A stretch of DNA of 64,000 nucleotides from Streptomyces sp. KMM 9044 (lineage in GTDB: Bacteria > Actinomycetota > Actinomycetes > Streptomycetales > Streptomycetaceae). A program made the translations under genes and the position numbers. Each line of letters opens with the position of its first letter. Position 1 is the first letter of the stretch. The notes under the pieces were generated by a model. It was not told the origin of the DNA, did no database searches, and worked only from the letters and a program-made list of their open reading frames with translations. Below are positions 28,626 through 40,855 of this stretch, one piece after another. The DNA is taken from NCBI RefSeq assembly GCF_024701375.2, contig NZ_CP113910.1, forward strand, positions 5,022,001 to 5,086,000, read 5' to 3'.

Positions 28626-29100
28626 CGCTCACGGGCAACACCGTCCGCATCGGCCGCGCGTGGCAGCCCCACGGGTACGGGCCGCGCGTACCGACCGCCC
28701 GCGTGGCCGTACGGGGCGTAACCGCCGTGCACAACGAATGCGCACAACGGTTGTGCACGACACGTGTACGGCAAGGGGCGCGAGGACCGCACACGACGAT
28801 CACCCGCCAAGGCCGTGCATAACAATCACGTAGCGGCCGTGGACTGCGGTTTCGGCCGCCTGACGACGGTCTGGGGGCTTTGCCCCGGACCTTTTCGGCG
28901 CACGGCCTGCGTTCGGGGGAACGAGTGCCCCCGATGGCCCGTCTCCACAAGCAACGGGCCCCTCCATCTGATGACAATGGCGAAGACCCTCGCGCCGTGT
29001 TCGCGGTGGCGCGTCTACGATGGAAGCCCTCGCGCCACCGCACCCACCTCGCCTACCTGAAAAGCCCTCAAAAGCCAGCGGGAAGGCCAGACGAATCCTG
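28626..29100. other. ndk-mreB intergenic region
   Basis: About 475 bases without a gene. It holds the GTGCACAAC-type inverted repeats described separately and presumably the mreB promoter(s). From about 28720 to 28860 it is less GC-rich than the genes on either side. Confidence 0.5.
28727..28758. promoter_or_regulatory. Clustered GTGCACAAC palindromes upstream of mreB
   Basis: GTGCACAAC at 28727-28735 pairs with GTTGTGCAC at 28750-28758, and a nested GCACAAC-G-GTTGTGC palindrome fills 28742-28756. A related half-site (GTGCATAAC) occurs near 28815. This looks like a regulator operator; the regulator is not known. Confidence 0.45.
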
Positions 29101-30132
29101 ATGGGGAACTCAATGTCGTTCATCGGCCGTGACATGGCTGTCGACCTCGGGACCGCCAACACGCTGGTGTACGTCAGAGGCCGCGGGATCGTACTCAACG
29201 AGCCGTCCGTCGTCGCGATCAACACCAATACCGGTGGCATCCTCGCGGTCGGGGCCGAAGCGAAGAAGATGATCGGGCGCACCCCCGGCAACATCGTTGC
29301 CGTCCGCCCCCTGAAGGACGGCGTCATCGCCGACTTCGAGATCACCGAGCGGATGCTCCGCTACTTCATCCTGAAGATCCACAAGCGGCGGTATCTGGCC
29401 CGTCCGCGGGTCGTCGTCTGTGTCCCCTCGGGCATCACAGGGGTGGAGCGCCGCGCCGTCATCGAGGCGTCGTCCCAGGCCGGCGCCCGTCAGGTGCACA
29501 TCATCGAGGAGCCCATGGCCGCGGCCATCGGCTCCGGCCTGCCGGTCCACGAGGCCACGGGCAACATGGTGGTGGACATCGGCGGCGGCACCACGGAGGT
29601 CGCGGTCATCTCCCTCGGCGGCATCGTCACCGCCCAGTCCATCCGGGTCGCGGGCGACGAACTGGACAACGCGATCATCCAGCACATCAAGAAGGAGTAC
29701 TCCCTTCTGCTGGGTGAGCGCTCGGCCGAGCAGATCAAGATCACGATCGGTTCGGCGTACGACCTCGACTCCGACGAGCACACCGAGATCCGTGGCCGGG
29801 ACCTGGTCTCCGGGCTGCCCAAGACCGTGGTCATCTCCGCCGACGAAGTCCGCAAGGCGATCGAGGAGCCCGTCAACGCGATCGTGGACGCCGTCAAGAC
29901 CACTCTCGACAAGTGCCCGCCGGAACTGTCCGGCGACATCATGGACCGGGGTATCGTGCTGACCGGTGGCGGCGCCCTGCTGCGCGGCCTGGACGAGCGG
30001 CTGCGCCGGGAGACGGGCATGCCCATCCACATCGCCGAGGACCCGCTGGACAGCGTGGCGCTCGGTTCCGGAAAGTGCGTCGAGGAGTTCGAGGCACTCC
30101 AGCAGGTGCTGGACGCCCAGCCGCGCAGATGA
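29101..30132 (+). CDS. mreB: Rod shape-determining protein MreB
   Basis: A 343-residue bacterial actin. ATP-binding motifs are [13 protein letters not shown] (phosphate 1), [15 protein letters not shown] (phosphate 2) and [15 protein letters not shown] (adenosine). In Streptomyces MreB acts mainly in spore-wall formation. ATG 29101 ([11 protein letters not shown]) follows the S. coelicolor start; ATG 29113 is an alternative with GGGGA upstream. It leads the mreBCD-mrdA-rodA operon. Confidence 0.97.
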   Translation: MGNSMSFIGRDMAVDLGTANTLVYVRGRGIVLNEPSVVAINTNTGGILAVGAEAKKMIGRTPGNIVAVRPLKDGVIADFEITERMLRYFILKIHKRRYLARPRVVVCVPSGITGVERRAVIEASSQAGARQVHIIEEPMAAAIGSGLPVHEATGNMVVDIGGGTTEVAVISLGGIVTAQSIRVAGDELDNAIIQHIKKEYSLLLGERSAEQIKITIGSAYDLDSDEHTEIRGRDLVSGLPKTVVISADEVRKAIEEPVNAIVDAVKTTLDKCPPELSGDIMDRGIVLTGGGALLRGLDERLRRETGMPIHIAEDPLDSVALGSGKCVEEFEALQQVLDAQPRR

Positions 30133-30302
30133 CACGACTCCTCGATTCCGCCGTACGGGACGATCTCCTCTCGTACGGCGGATCGTTGATATGGAGACAC
30201 CAGCCCACTCATACTTTCCGACCGTTCCCGAAGACCCCCGAAGACTTCTGACGACTTTCGTTCTCGCTACCCGTTTCGACGAGGAAGGCACGGCCGCCGC
30301 AC

Positions 30303-31244
30303 GTGAGGGACACACGAGAGAGCCGGCTGCTCCTGGTGCTGCTGATCACCACCGCTTTCGCACTGATCACGGTGGACATCCGCGGGGGAGAGGATTCGCC
30401 GGTCGACGGTGCCCGGCAGGCCGCGGCCACGGTCTTCGGCCCGATCGAGAACGGGGTCTCCGGCGCGGTCGACCCGATCGGCAACGCGGTCGCCGCGGTC
30501 CGTGACTCCGGCGACCGGCACGACCGGCTCGCCGAACTCGAGCGGGAGAACGCCGCGCTCAAGGCCGAACTCGGCAGCGACGACCGCAACCGCAGCAGAG
30601 CCAAGCAGCTCGACACGGTGCTGAAGGTCGCCGGCCAGGGCCAGTACGGCATCAAGGGCGCCCAGGTCATCGCCATAGGAGCGGCCCAGGGCTTCTCCTG
30701 GACGATCACCATCGACGTCGGCGCGGCCGACGGCATCGAGCGCGACATGACCGTCCTCAACGGCGACGGACTCGTCGGCCGGGTCACCACCGTCGGCCCG
30801 CACACCGCCACCGTGCTGCTCGCCAACGACCCCGACTTCACCGTCGGCACCCGCATGGAGGCCGGCGACGAACTCGGCTTCGCCTCCGGCCAGGGCGACC
30901 GGCCCCTGCGCGTCGAACTCCTCAATGGCAAGGCCGAGGTCAAGAAGGGCGACCGGCTGGTCACCTTCGGCTCCCAGGCCGACAAGCCGTTCGTGCCCGG
31001 CGTCCCCGTCGGCACCGTCTCCCGCGTCGACCCCTCCGGCGGCGACCTCACCCGCACCCTCTACGTCACGCCGTTCGTCGGCTTCACCAAGCTCGACATC
31101 GTCGGTGTCGTGGTCCAGGCCCCCGAGAAGGACCCGCGCGACACGGTGCTGCCCAGGAAGCCGAAGCCGACGCCCACCCCGACCGTCACGGTGACGGTCA
31201 CCCCGTCCGCCCCTGCCGACGGCCAGTACCAGCAAGAGCAGTAG
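30303..31244 (+). CDS. mreC: Rod shape-determining protein MreC
   Basis: A 313-residue protein with one N-terminal membrane segment (LLLVLLITTAFALITVDI), a coiled coil with a heptad-rich stretch (RLAELERENAALKAELGSD), and the beta-rich MreC domain. It links the MreB system to cell-wall synthases outside the membrane. The last 40 residues are a proline/threonine-rich tail. It starts at GTG 30303. Confidence 0.95.
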   Translation: MRDTRESRLLLVLLITTAFALITVDIRGGEDSPVDGARQAAATVFGPIENGVSGAVDPIGNAVAAVRDSGDRHDRLAELERENAALKAELGSDDRNRSRAKQLDTVLKVAGQGQYGIKGAQVIAIGAAQGFSWTITIDVGAADGIERDMTVLNGDGLVGRVTTVGPHTATVLLANDPDFTVGTRMEAGDELGFASGQGDRPLRVELLNGKAEVKKGDRLVTFGSQADKPFVPGVPVGTVSRVDPSGGDLTRTLYVTPFVGFTKLDIVGVVVQAPEKDPRDTVLPRKPKPTPTPTVTVTVTPSAPADGQYQQEQ

Positions 31245-31256
31245 GAGCTGTCACCC

Positions 31257-31922
31257 ATGCGCCTCAACCGGATCCTGCTCTCCAGCTCACTGATCGTCGT
31301 CGCCCTGGTGATCCAGGTGAGCGTCCTCGCCCGCCTCCACCTCCCGGGCGCCGTCCCCGACCTGCTCCTCCTCACCGTCCTCGGCCTCGCCCTGGTCTAC
31401 GGCCATGTCGGCGGTTCCCTCATCGGTTTCGGCGCCGGACTCCTTGCCGACCTCGCGCCGCCCGCCGACCACGCCGTCGGCCGCTACGCCCTCGTGCTGT
31501 GCCTCATCGGATACCTGGCCGGACTGGTCAAGCCCGAGTCCGGCCAGGTGAGATCGGCGACCGGCCCGATGACCGTGGTGGTCGCCGCCGCCGTGGGCTC
31601 CACCCTGCTCTACGCCGGCGTGGGTGCCCTCGTCGGTGACACCGCCGCCCGCCATGTCGGCCTCGGTGGACTGCTCCTCAGCGCCGCCCTGTACGACCTG
31701 CTGCTCGCCCCGTTCGTCGTCCCCGGCGTCATGGCCCTGGCCCGCCGGGCCGAGAACGATCCGCTCGCCGAGACCAGCTCCGCCAAGTCCGGCGACGTCG
31801 CCTCCGGCTGGAGCTCCGGCGGCACCGGGCTGCGCATCGGCGCCCAGCGGGGCCTTCGCGTGAAGGCGGCGCGGGCACGGGTGGCGCGGGCCGGCCGCAT
31901 CAAGGGGGTCAAGCGCCTGTGA
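31257..31922 (+). CDS. mreD: Rod shape-determining protein MreD
   Basis: A 221-residue membrane protein with about five to six hydrophobic segments, 12 bases after mreC. The C-terminal 45 residues are basic and cytoplasmic (RVKAARARVARAGRIKGVK). It works with MreC and RodA. Confidence 0.93.
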   Translation: MRLNRILLSSSLIVVALVIQVSVLARLHLPGAVPDLLLLTVLGLALVYGHVGGSLIGFGAGLLADLAPPADHAVGRYALVLCLIGYLAGLVKPESGQVRSATGPMTVVVAAAVGSTLLYAGVGALVGDTAARHVGLGGLLLSAALYDLLLAPFVVPGVMALARRAENDPLAETSSAKSGDVASGWSSGGTGLRIGAQRGLRVKAARARVARAGRIKGVKRL

Positions 31923-31956
31923 CCCCGCACCACCTCACCGAGGGGGAGGAAGCCGC

Positions 31957-34233
31957 GTGACCAACATTCCCGAGACCGGGCGCAGTACACGGGTGCAGAT
32001 CCGGCTCGTCGTCATCCAGGTCCTCGTCCTCTCCCTCCTCGGCACCCTCGGCGGGCGCCTGTGGTACCTCCAGATCCGCGAAGGCGCCGAGTACGCCAAG
32101 GAAGCCTCCGGCAACCACGTCCAGCAGGTCGTCCAGCCCGCGGTCCGCGGCTCCATCCTGGACGCCCGCGGGGTGGCCCTCGCCGACAACGAGACCCGGC
32201 TGGTCGTCTCCGCCTCCCGCACCGAGCTGATGAAGATGCGCGACGACGGCAAGGCGGTCCTCACCAAGCTCGCCGGTGTCCTCGGCATGCCCGCCAAGGA
32301 CGTCATGGAGAAGATCCGGCTGTGCGACGCCGAGACCCCGCAGCCCTGCTGGAACGGCTCGCCGTACCAGCCCATCCCCATCACCGACGAGGCCACCGCC
32401 AAGCAGGCCCTGCAGATCCGCGAGCGCACCGAGGACTTCCCCGGCATCAGCGCCGAGCCCCAGGCCGTACGCCGGTACGCGGCTCCCGGACAGGCCAACA
32501 CCGCCCAGGTCCTCGGCTATCTCTCGCCCGTCACCGACGAGGAACTCCAGAAGGCGCAGGACACCGACTCGCCGTACCTGCGCTCCGACCAGGTCGGCCG
32601 CTCCGGTCTCGAGCGCCAGTACGACAGGGAGCTGCGCGGCAAGGCCGGCGTCACCCGCTACGAGGTCGACAACCTCGGCCGCGTCATCGGCGAGGCCCAG
32701 GCCGACCCCGCCGAACCCGGCGCCAACCTCGTCACCAGTATCGACGCCCGCGTCCAGCGGGTCGCCGAGTACGAGCTGAACGAGGCGATGAAGGCCGCCC
32801 GCAAGGAGATGGACCGCAACACCAACCGCCTCTACGAGGCCGACTCCGGTGCCATCGTCGTCATGGAGGCCAAGACCGGCAGGGTCGTCGCCATGGCCTC
32901 CAACCCGAGCTACGACCCCAACGCCTGGGTCGGCGGCATCTCCGGCAAGGACTACGCGAGCCTGACCGGCAAGGACTCCAACTACCCGCTGCTCAACCGC
33001 GCCATCCAGGGTGTGTCGGCACCCGGCTCCATCTTCAAGGTCATCCCGACCGCAGCGGCGGTCAACGCCGGGTACTCCTTCGACGGCCCCTACGAATGCT
33101 CCAGCTCGTACTCCATCGGCGGCCAGGTCTTCAAGAACTTCGAGTCCCAGAACCACGGCCAGATCAGCCTCGGCCGTGCCCTCGAGGTCTCCTGCGACAC
33201 CGTCTTCTACCGCCTTGCCCACGAGGAGTGGAAGCGCGACGGCGGCAACAAGCCGAAGAAGAACGCCGAGGACTGGTTCTACAAGACCTCCCACCAGTTC
33301 GGTCTCGGCGAGCTGACCGGCATCGACCTGCCCAACGAGGTCACCGGCCGGGTCCCCGACCGCCAGTGGAAGATCGACTACTGGGAGGCCAACAAGGACG
33401 CCTGGTGCAAGTCCGGCAAGAAGGGCGGCAGCTACGTCGAGCAGATCGCCTACGAGAACTGCCTCGAAGGCAACCGCCTGCGCGCCGGTGACTCCGTCAA
33501 CTACTCCATCGGCCAGGGCGACACCCTCGTCACCCCCATCCAGATGGCTTCCGTCTACGCGGCCCTCTCCAACGGCGGCACGCTCTACCAGCCCACCGTC
33601 GGCAAGGCCGTCATCAGCCCCGACGGCAAGAAGGTCACGGAGATCGAGCCCGAGGCGCAGAGCAAGCTGCCGGTCAGCAAGAAGACCCTCGCCGAAATAG
33701 ACGGCGCCCTCGAGGGAGTCGCCACCCGCGGTACGGCCGCCTGGCGGTTCGGCGGCTGGCCGCAGGAGGAGATCCCGATGCACGCCAAGACCGGCACCGC
33801 GGAGGTCTACGGCAAGCAGACCACTTCCTGGTTCGCCACCTACACCAAGGACTACTCGATCGTCATGACGATCGCCCAGGGTGGTACCGGCTCCGGCGCC
33901 TCGGGCCCCGCCGTGCGCAACGTCTACAACGCGCTGTACGGCGTCTCCCCGGACGGCGACATCGACGAGAAGAAGGCACTCCTGCCCACCCCGCAGAAGA
34001 CGCTGCCCAAGGTCAGGACGGACGGAACCATCCTCTCCCCGAAGGTCTCCAAGGACCCGGCCAAGGAGCAGCGGGCCGCCGCGGAGAGCGAGCAGGCACC
34101 CGACGGCCGGCCCCAGGAGCAGGGCGCGACCACGCCCACACCCCCGCCCGCCAACCGCGACACCCGCCGCCGCGGCGCACGGCCGGGCGGCGCCCGGGCA
34201 CGCCGCCCGGCAGGCCGGAGGTCGGCGCCATGA
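31957..34233 (+). CDS. mrdA: Penicillin-binding protein 2 (class B transpeptidase)
   Basis: A 758-residue D,D-transpeptidase crosslinking peptidoglycan. There is one membrane anchor near residues 14-34, a dimerisation domain, and the transpeptidase domain with the active-site SxxK in APGSIFKVI, SxN in DSVNYSIGQGD and KTG in HAKTGTAEV. The last 75 residues are a disordered Pro/Arg-rich tail. Its stop overlaps the rodA start, fitting translational coupling with its polymerase partner. Confidence 0.97.
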   Translation: MTNIPETGRSTRVQIRLVVIQVLVLSLLGTLGGRLWYLQIREGAEYAKEASGNHVQQVVQPAVRGSILDARGVALADNETRLVVSASRTELMKMRDDGKAVLTKLAGVLGMPAKDVMEKIRLCDAETPQPCWNGSPYQPIPITDEATAKQALQIRERTEDFPGISAEPQAVRRYAAPGQANTAQVLGYLSPVTDEELQKAQDTDSPYLRSDQVGRSGLERQYDRELRGKAGVTRYEVDNLGRVIGEAQADPAEPGANLVTSIDARVQRVAEYELNEAMKAARKEMDRNTNRLYEADSGAIVVMEAKTGRVVAMASNPSYDPNAWVGGISGKDYASLTGKDSNYPLLNRAIQGVSAPGSIFKVIPTAAAVNAGYSFDGPYECSSSYSIGGQVFKNFESQNHGQISLGRALEVSCDTVFYRLAHEEWKRDGGNKPKKNAEDWFYKTSHQFGLGELTGIDLPNEVTGRVPDRQWKIDYWEANKDAWCKSGKKGGSYVEQIAYENCLEGNRLRAGDSVNYSIGQGDTLVTPIQMASVYAALSNGGTLYQPTVGKAVISPDGKKVTEIEPEAQSKLPVSKKTLAEIDGALEGVATRGTAAWRFGGWPQEEIPMHAKTGTAEVYGKQTTSWFATYTKDYSIVMTIAQGGTGSGASGPAVRNVYNALYGVSPDGDIDEKKALLPTPQKTLPKVRTDGTILSPKVSKDPAKEQRAAAESEQAPDGRPQEQGATTPTPPPANRDTRRRGARPGGARARRPAGRRSAP

Positions 34234-35432
34234 CCGGCGGAGTCAACAGCTTCCACGTCTCCGGATACGGACCCGAGCGGGCCGGCTGGACGCGGCTCCT
34301 CGCCCGCGACTCCCCGGCCCGGCGCCTCGACTGGCCGATACTGCTCTCGGCGGTCGCCCTGTCGCTGCTCGGCTCCCTCCTGGTCTACTCGGCGACCCGC
34401 AACCGCACCGACATCAACCAGGGCGACCCGTACTACTTCCTGGTCCGGCACTGGCTGAACACCGGCATCGGTCTGGCCCTGATGATCGCCATGCTCTGGC
34501 TCGGCCACCGCGCCCTGCGCACCGCGGTGCCGGTCCTCTACGGCGCCTCGGTGCTGCTGATCCTGCTGGTGCTCACCCCGCTGGGCTCCACCATCAACGG
34601 CGCCCACTCCTGGATCAAGCTCGGCGGCGGCTTCTCGATCCAGCCGTCCGAGTTCGTGAAGCTCACGATCATCCTGGGCATGGCGATGCTCCTCGCCGCC
34701 CGGGTCGACGCGGGCGACAAGCCCTACCCCGACCACCGCACGGTCCTGCAGGCACTCGGACTGGCCGCCGTCCCCATGGCGATCGTGATGCTGATGCCCG
34801 ACCTCGGGTCGGTCATGGTCATGGTCATCATCGTGCTCGGCGTCCTGCTCGCCTCCGGTGCCTCCAACCGGTGGGTCCTCGGCCTGATCGGCGCCGGCGC
34901 GGCCGGCGCGATCACCGTCTGGCAGCTCGGGGTGCTCGACGAGTACCAGATCAACCGCTTCGCCGCCTTCGCCAACCCCGAGCTCGACCCCGCCGGTGTC
35001 GGTTACAACACCAACCAGGCCCGCATCGCCATCGGCTCCGGCGGTCTCACCGGCTCCGGGCTCTTCGAGGGCTCGCAGACCACCGGCCAGTTCGTGCCCG
35101 AGCAGCAGACCGACTTCGTCTTCACCGTCGCCGGGGAGGAACTCGGCTTCGTCGGCGGTGGACTCATCATCGCCCTGCTCGGCATCATCCTGTGGCGCGC
35201 CTGCTGTATCGCCCGCGACACCACCGACCTGTACGGCACCGTCGTCGCCGCCGGCATCGTCGCCTGGTTCGCCTTCCAGTCCTTCGAGAACATCGGCATG
35301 ACCCTCGGCATCATGCCGGTCACGGGGCTGCCCCTGCCGTTCGTGTCCTACGGCGGCTCGTCGATGTTCGCGGTGTGGCTGGCCGTGGGCCTCCTGCAGT
35401 CGATCAGACTGCAACGCCCGCTGTCCGCGTGA
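34230..35432 (+). CDS. rodA: Rod-shape peptidoglycan polymerase RodA (SEDS family)
   Basis: A 400-residue membrane protein with about ten segments, a SEDS-family glycosyltransferase making glycan strands with PBP2. The typical INGAHSWIKLGGGFSIQPSE and the closing PLPFVSYGGSSMF are present. The ATG overlaps the mrdA stop by four bases. The gene corresponds to sfr in S. coelicolor. Confidence 0.96.
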   Translation: MTGGVNSFHVSGYGPERAGWTRLLARDSPARRLDWPILLSAVALSLLGSLLVYSATRNRTDINQGDPYYFLVRHWLNTGIGLALMIAMLWLGHRALRTAVPVLYGASVLLILLVLTPLGSTINGAHSWIKLGGGFSIQPSEFVKLTIILGMAMLLAARVDAGDKPYPDHRTVLQALGLAAVPMAIVMLMPDLGSVMVMVIIVLGVLLASGASNRWVLGLIGAGAAGAITVWQLGVLDEYQINRFAAFANPELDPAGVGYNTNQARIAIGSGGLTGSGLFEGSQTTGQFVPEQQTDFVFTVAGEELGFVGGGLIIALLGIILWRACCIARDTTDLYGTVVAAGIVAWFAFQSFENIGMTLGIMPVTGLPLPFVSYGGSSMFAVWLAVGLLQSIRLQRPLSA

Positions 35433-35472
35433 CCCGCCCGGTCCCGCGGGGCCGCCAGGCCTTTTCGACCGA

Positions 35473-35506
35473 CCCGGTTTCCCCGGCACCGACCGGGGAA
35501 ACCGGG
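35473..35506. terminator. Terminator of the mre operon
   Basis: Perfect 14-base arms with a six-base loop, 41 bases after the rodA stop and upstream of the CYTH/CHAD gene. Confidence 0.85.
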
Positions 35507-35541
35507 ATGGTGCAACCATCGGCGACGAGTAGATTCGGGTC

Positions 35542-37104
35542 ATGGCGGACACCAAACGTGAAATCGAGCGCAAGTACGAGTCAGGCGACAGCGGACTCCC
35601 CGACCTGACTGACATCCCAGGCGTCGAGTCCGTCGTCGAGCGGGGCGTGACCCACCTCGACGCCACCTACTACGACACCGCCGACGAGCGCCTCGCCGCC
35701 GCCTCCCTCACGCTGCGCAGACGCACCGGCGGCTCCGACGCCGGCTGGCACCTGAAGTTCCCCGTCGCCCCCGGGGTGCGCGACGAGATCCACGCCCCGC
35801 TCTCCGACACCCTCCCGGAGAGCCTCGCCCGGCTCGTCCGCTCCCGCGTCCGCGACACCGAACTGAAGCCCGTGGTCCGGCTGCGCTCCGAGCGGGACCT
35901 GCGCCACCTCCTCGACGCCGACCGCCGGCTCCTCGCCGAGATCAGCGTCGACACGGTGCGCGCCGAACGCCTCACCGGCCACGGCGGCACCGCCCGGTGG
36001 ACCGAGACCGAGGTCGAACTCGCCGACGACGGCGACCCCGCCTTCCTCGACAAGGTCGGCAAGCGGCTCCACAAGGCGGGCATGCGCCCGTCGAAGGCCG
36101 CCTCCAAACTGGCCCGCGCCCTCGCCGAGACCGCACCCCCGGCCGGCCTCCCCGAGGAAGCCGCCCCCGCTCCCGCACCCGCCCCGGCCGCGGCACCGAA
36201 GCGCAAGCACCGCAGCCGACCGGTCGGGAAACCCGTCAACGCCGGCGACCACGTCCTCGCCTACGTCCGCGCCCAGCGGGACGCCCTCGTGGATCTCGAC
36301 CCCGCCGTACGCCAGGACGTACCCGACTCCGTGCACCGCATGCGGGTCGCCACCCGCCGCCTGCGCAGCACCTTCCGCTCCTTCCGCTCAGTCCTGGACC
36401 GGGAGACCACCGACCCGGTCGGCGTCGACCTGAAGTGGCTGGCCGCCGAACTCGGCCTGGACCGCGACCAGGAGGTACTCGCCGAGCGCCTGACCTCGGC
36501 CCTGGGCGAGCTGCCCGACACCCTTGTCCTCGGCCCCGTCCGCGAACGGCTGGCCTCCTGGTCCGAGGCCGGCCACCGCGGAGCCCACAGCGAGGTCACC
36601 GCCATCCTCGACTCCCGCCGCTACCTCTCCCTGCTCGACACCCTCGACGCCCTGCTGGCCGACCCGCCCCTGCGGAAGAAGGCCGCCCGCGACCCGGGGA
36701 AGGTGCTCGCCGAGGCCGTGAGCGAGGACCTCGCCAAGGTGGCCGACCTCGTCACCCGGGCACTGGACCTGCCGCCCGGCCACGACCGCGACGTCGTCGT
36801 GCACGAGGCCCGCAAGAAGACCAAGCGCACCCGCTACGCCGCCGAGGCCGCCGCCCCGGCCCTCAAGGGCCCCGCCAAGGACCTGGTCAAGAACATGAAG
36901 ACGCTCCAGAGCCTCCTCGGCGACCACCAGGACAGCGTCATGGCCCGCCAGACCCTGCGCGAGCTGTCCGCCGTCGCCCACGCGTCGGGGGAGAGCGCCT
37001 TCACCTACGGTCTGCTCCACGGACACGAGGAACGCCGGGCCGAGATCGTCGAAGCGGCCCTCCCGGAAACCTGGAAGCGGATCAAGGACAGCACCGCCTT
37101 CTGA
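35542..37104 (+). CDS. CYTH and CHAD domain protein
   Basis: A 520-residue two-domain protein. The N-terminal CYTH (triphosphate tunnel) domain starts with EIERKYE and has repeated acidic and basic residues on strands, fitting an inorganic triphosphatase. After a proline/alanine linker (about 196-225) the C-terminal CHAD helical domain has conserved histidines and basic residues (DSVHRMRVATRRLRSTFR), proposed to bind polyphosphate. Role in polyphosphate metabolism is inferred from the families. Confidence 0.92.
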   Translation: MADTKREIERKYESGDSGLPDLTDIPGVESVVERGVTHLDATYYDTADERLAAASLTLRRRTGGSDAGWHLKFPVAPGVRDEIHAPLSDTLPESLARLVRSRVRDTELKPVVRLRSERDLRHLLDADRRLLAEISVDTVRAERLTGHGGTARWTETEVELADDGDPAFLDKVGKRLHKAGMRPSKAASKLARALAETAPPAGLPEEAAPAPAPAPAAAPKRKHRSRPVGKPVNAGDHVLAYVRAQRDALVDLDPAVRQDVPDSVHRMRVATRRLRSTFRSFRSVLDRETTDPVGVDLKWLAAELGLDRDQEVLAERLTSALGELPDTLVLGPVRERLASWSEAGHRGAHSEVTAILDSRRYLSLLDTLDALLADPPLRKKAARDPGKVLAEAVSEDLAKVADLVTRALDLPPGHDRDVVVHEARKKTKRTRYAAEAAAPALKGPAKDLVKNMKTLQSLLGDHQDSVMARQTLRELSAVAHASGESAFTYGLLHGHEERRAEIVEAALPETWKRIKDSTAF

Positions 37105-37192
37105 CACCGGGCCGGCCGCGGACCGTGCGGGGGACCTCTCAGGCCGGGTTAGGCTGGATGGTCCCCCTTGCCCGCACACAAAGGTTCCCGAG

Positions 37193-39151
<1,959 letters not shown>

Positions 39152-39376
39152 AACGGGGTGTGCGGGGGTGAGTGAGGCGCTGCGGCGGATCGCTGAGGCT
39201 GTGGTCGATATCACAGAGGATGAGGTCGCCGCAGCGCTCGGCTCGCTTGGGTTGCCAAAGGCTCGGCAGGTCGCCCGAGACGTTCCGAGCACACCCCTGC
39301 CGTCGGCGGGCAACCATGCAGGCATCCAGTCCGATGTGGAGTGGGTTTAGCCGGCCTCTCGTGAGAGCCCGGCGCC

Positions 39377-39724
39377 ATGGGGGAGACGTCGGCAGATCAG
39401 GCCGTCAGGCGGTTCCTGGCAACGATCCATGTCGGTGATCTCTGCCAAGGGACGGTGACGGCGGCCACTCGGCCTGAGGCGTCGGTGATCCTGGATGGCT
39501 TTGCCGCCTACCCGCTCGGGATGCTGGGAGTGCTGGACGGTTCCTGGCGTCAGCGCTTTGCCGACGTCGCTGTGGTCGGGCGGAGGATCATCGCCGAGGT
39601 GATCGCCGTGGATCCGGACGCGGACCGGGTACGGATGTCGATGGCAGCCACCGAGAACCCGGAACTCTGGGCGTTCCTCAAACAGCTTCGACTTGGCGAG
39701 TTCGCCGATGGCATCACAGTGAGC
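39377..39724 (+). pseudogene. S1 RNA-binding domain protein, 5' part
   Basis: From ATG 39377 (MGETSADQAVRRFLATIHVG) a first S1-like beta-barrel (VGDLCQGTVTAATRPEA to VRMSMAATENPELWAFL) is readable. The frame then enters an IS5-type terminal repeat at 39725 and stops at 39736. The second S1 domain continues at 43391, 3.7 kb away, on the same strand. The intact protein would be about 175-180 residues with two S1 repeats, likely an RNA-binding protein. No function is known. Confidence 0.7.
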
Positions 39725-40725
39725 CTTTCCCAGTAATGAATCATGACGTTGTGTGATCGTTCAGATGGTGCGGTCGTATTCGAGTTGGAGCAGGACGAGG
39801 GCTGCTGCGGCGATCTTCGTGATGCGGCTGGGGTCGAGGCTGACCCGGCGTAGGGCCTTGAAGGTGGTCTTGAGCAGGGAGTTGGCGCGCTCGCAGACGC
39901 CGTGGATGCCGCGGATGACCTTGTTGTAGGTCTGCTGGGCCTCGGTCAGCTCGCCTCCGGCGGGCTTCTTGTGCGGGTGGCGGAAGCCGTCGCCGGCGTT
40001 CTCGTAGCCGAGGTCGACGAGGGTCGGCATGTCCAGTTCGGCGGCGATCCGGTTGAGGGCGTCGACCAGGCCGTGGTGGCGGGCGCAGGTGGTGTCGTGC
40101 TCCCTGCCCGGGCGGACCGGTGAGACCTAGATCGGCCAGCCGTCCGGGGTGGCGATGACCTGCACGTTCCCACCATGGTGCCGGTGTTTTCCGGACCACC
40201 AGAGGTCTGCGCCGTTGGGGCCGGGGGCGGCGACGCGGTCGGTACGGATGACGGTGCCGTCCAGGTTCAGGTGCGTCAGCCCGGCCGCCTTCGCGCGCTC
40301 CAGCGCGGTCGCGAGGTCCGGTGCCCCAGCCGCCAGAACGGTCAGCCCCTCGTGGAGGTAGCGGTAGGCGGTGGAGGCCGACAGGCCGTTTTCGCAGGCA
40401 AGTTGGGAAAGGCGGGTGCCGTCGATGAACCAGCGCAGGACGAACACCGCCTGGCGGAAGCAGCCCAGCGCACGCCTGTCCTTGCGGGTTCCGGCCGCGA
40501 TGCGGTGATCGCGCAGCAACCGGGCCAGGTGCTCGGCGGTGGACCGCTTCACATCGAGCACCGCGGTATATGTGACACTGGTCGACACGTGAGGCCCCTC
40601 GGTCAGAACAATTTGTCGCAAGATCGTTTCTACCAGGGGCCTTACGTCTGCCCCGACTTGAGGACCGCACGGGCCGCAGCGTAAGCATCGCGATCACAGC
40701 GAGCGACGGGCGCTTACCGGGAAAG
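39725..40725 (-). mobile_element. IS5-family-like insertion sequence
   Basis: A 1001-bp element. Imperfect terminal repeats begin CTTTCCCAGTAA (39725-39736) and, on the other strand, CTTTCCCGGTAA (40714-40725); GTGATCG occurs 28 bases from both ends. It carries one transposase gene on the minus strand. No target duplication is visible, so one flank has probably been deleted or replaced. Confidence 0.7.
39761..40588 (-). pseudogene. IS5-type transposase with internal amber codon
   Basis: A DDE transposase with an N-terminal helix-turn-helix (GTRLSQLACENGLSASTAYR) and the first catalytic Asp in LNLDGTVIRTDR. One TAG at 40127-40129, after DGWPI where the family has tryptophan, breaks the frame; the rest (PVRPGREHDTTCARHHG, then LVDLGYENAG and a final catalytic ERANSLLKTTFK) is in the same frame. 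GTG 40588 is the likely start. Presumed inactive. Confidence 0.75.
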
Positions 40726-40855
40726 ACTCATTACACGAAGATCCAACGCTTCAGCGCACCCCATTTCCCTGACTCGGGGTGGAATTAGTAGCTCTATTGT
40801 TAACTGGTGTAGCGACTTGATTGTCGCTGCACCAGTTCCGGTTTGGGGATTAGGC

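Noticed and set aside
39168..39350. 60-codon frame just inside attL
   Set aside because: The sequence is plausible (RRIAEAVVDITEDEVAAALG) but short, with only a weak RBS and no recognisable family; not strong enough to list as a gene.
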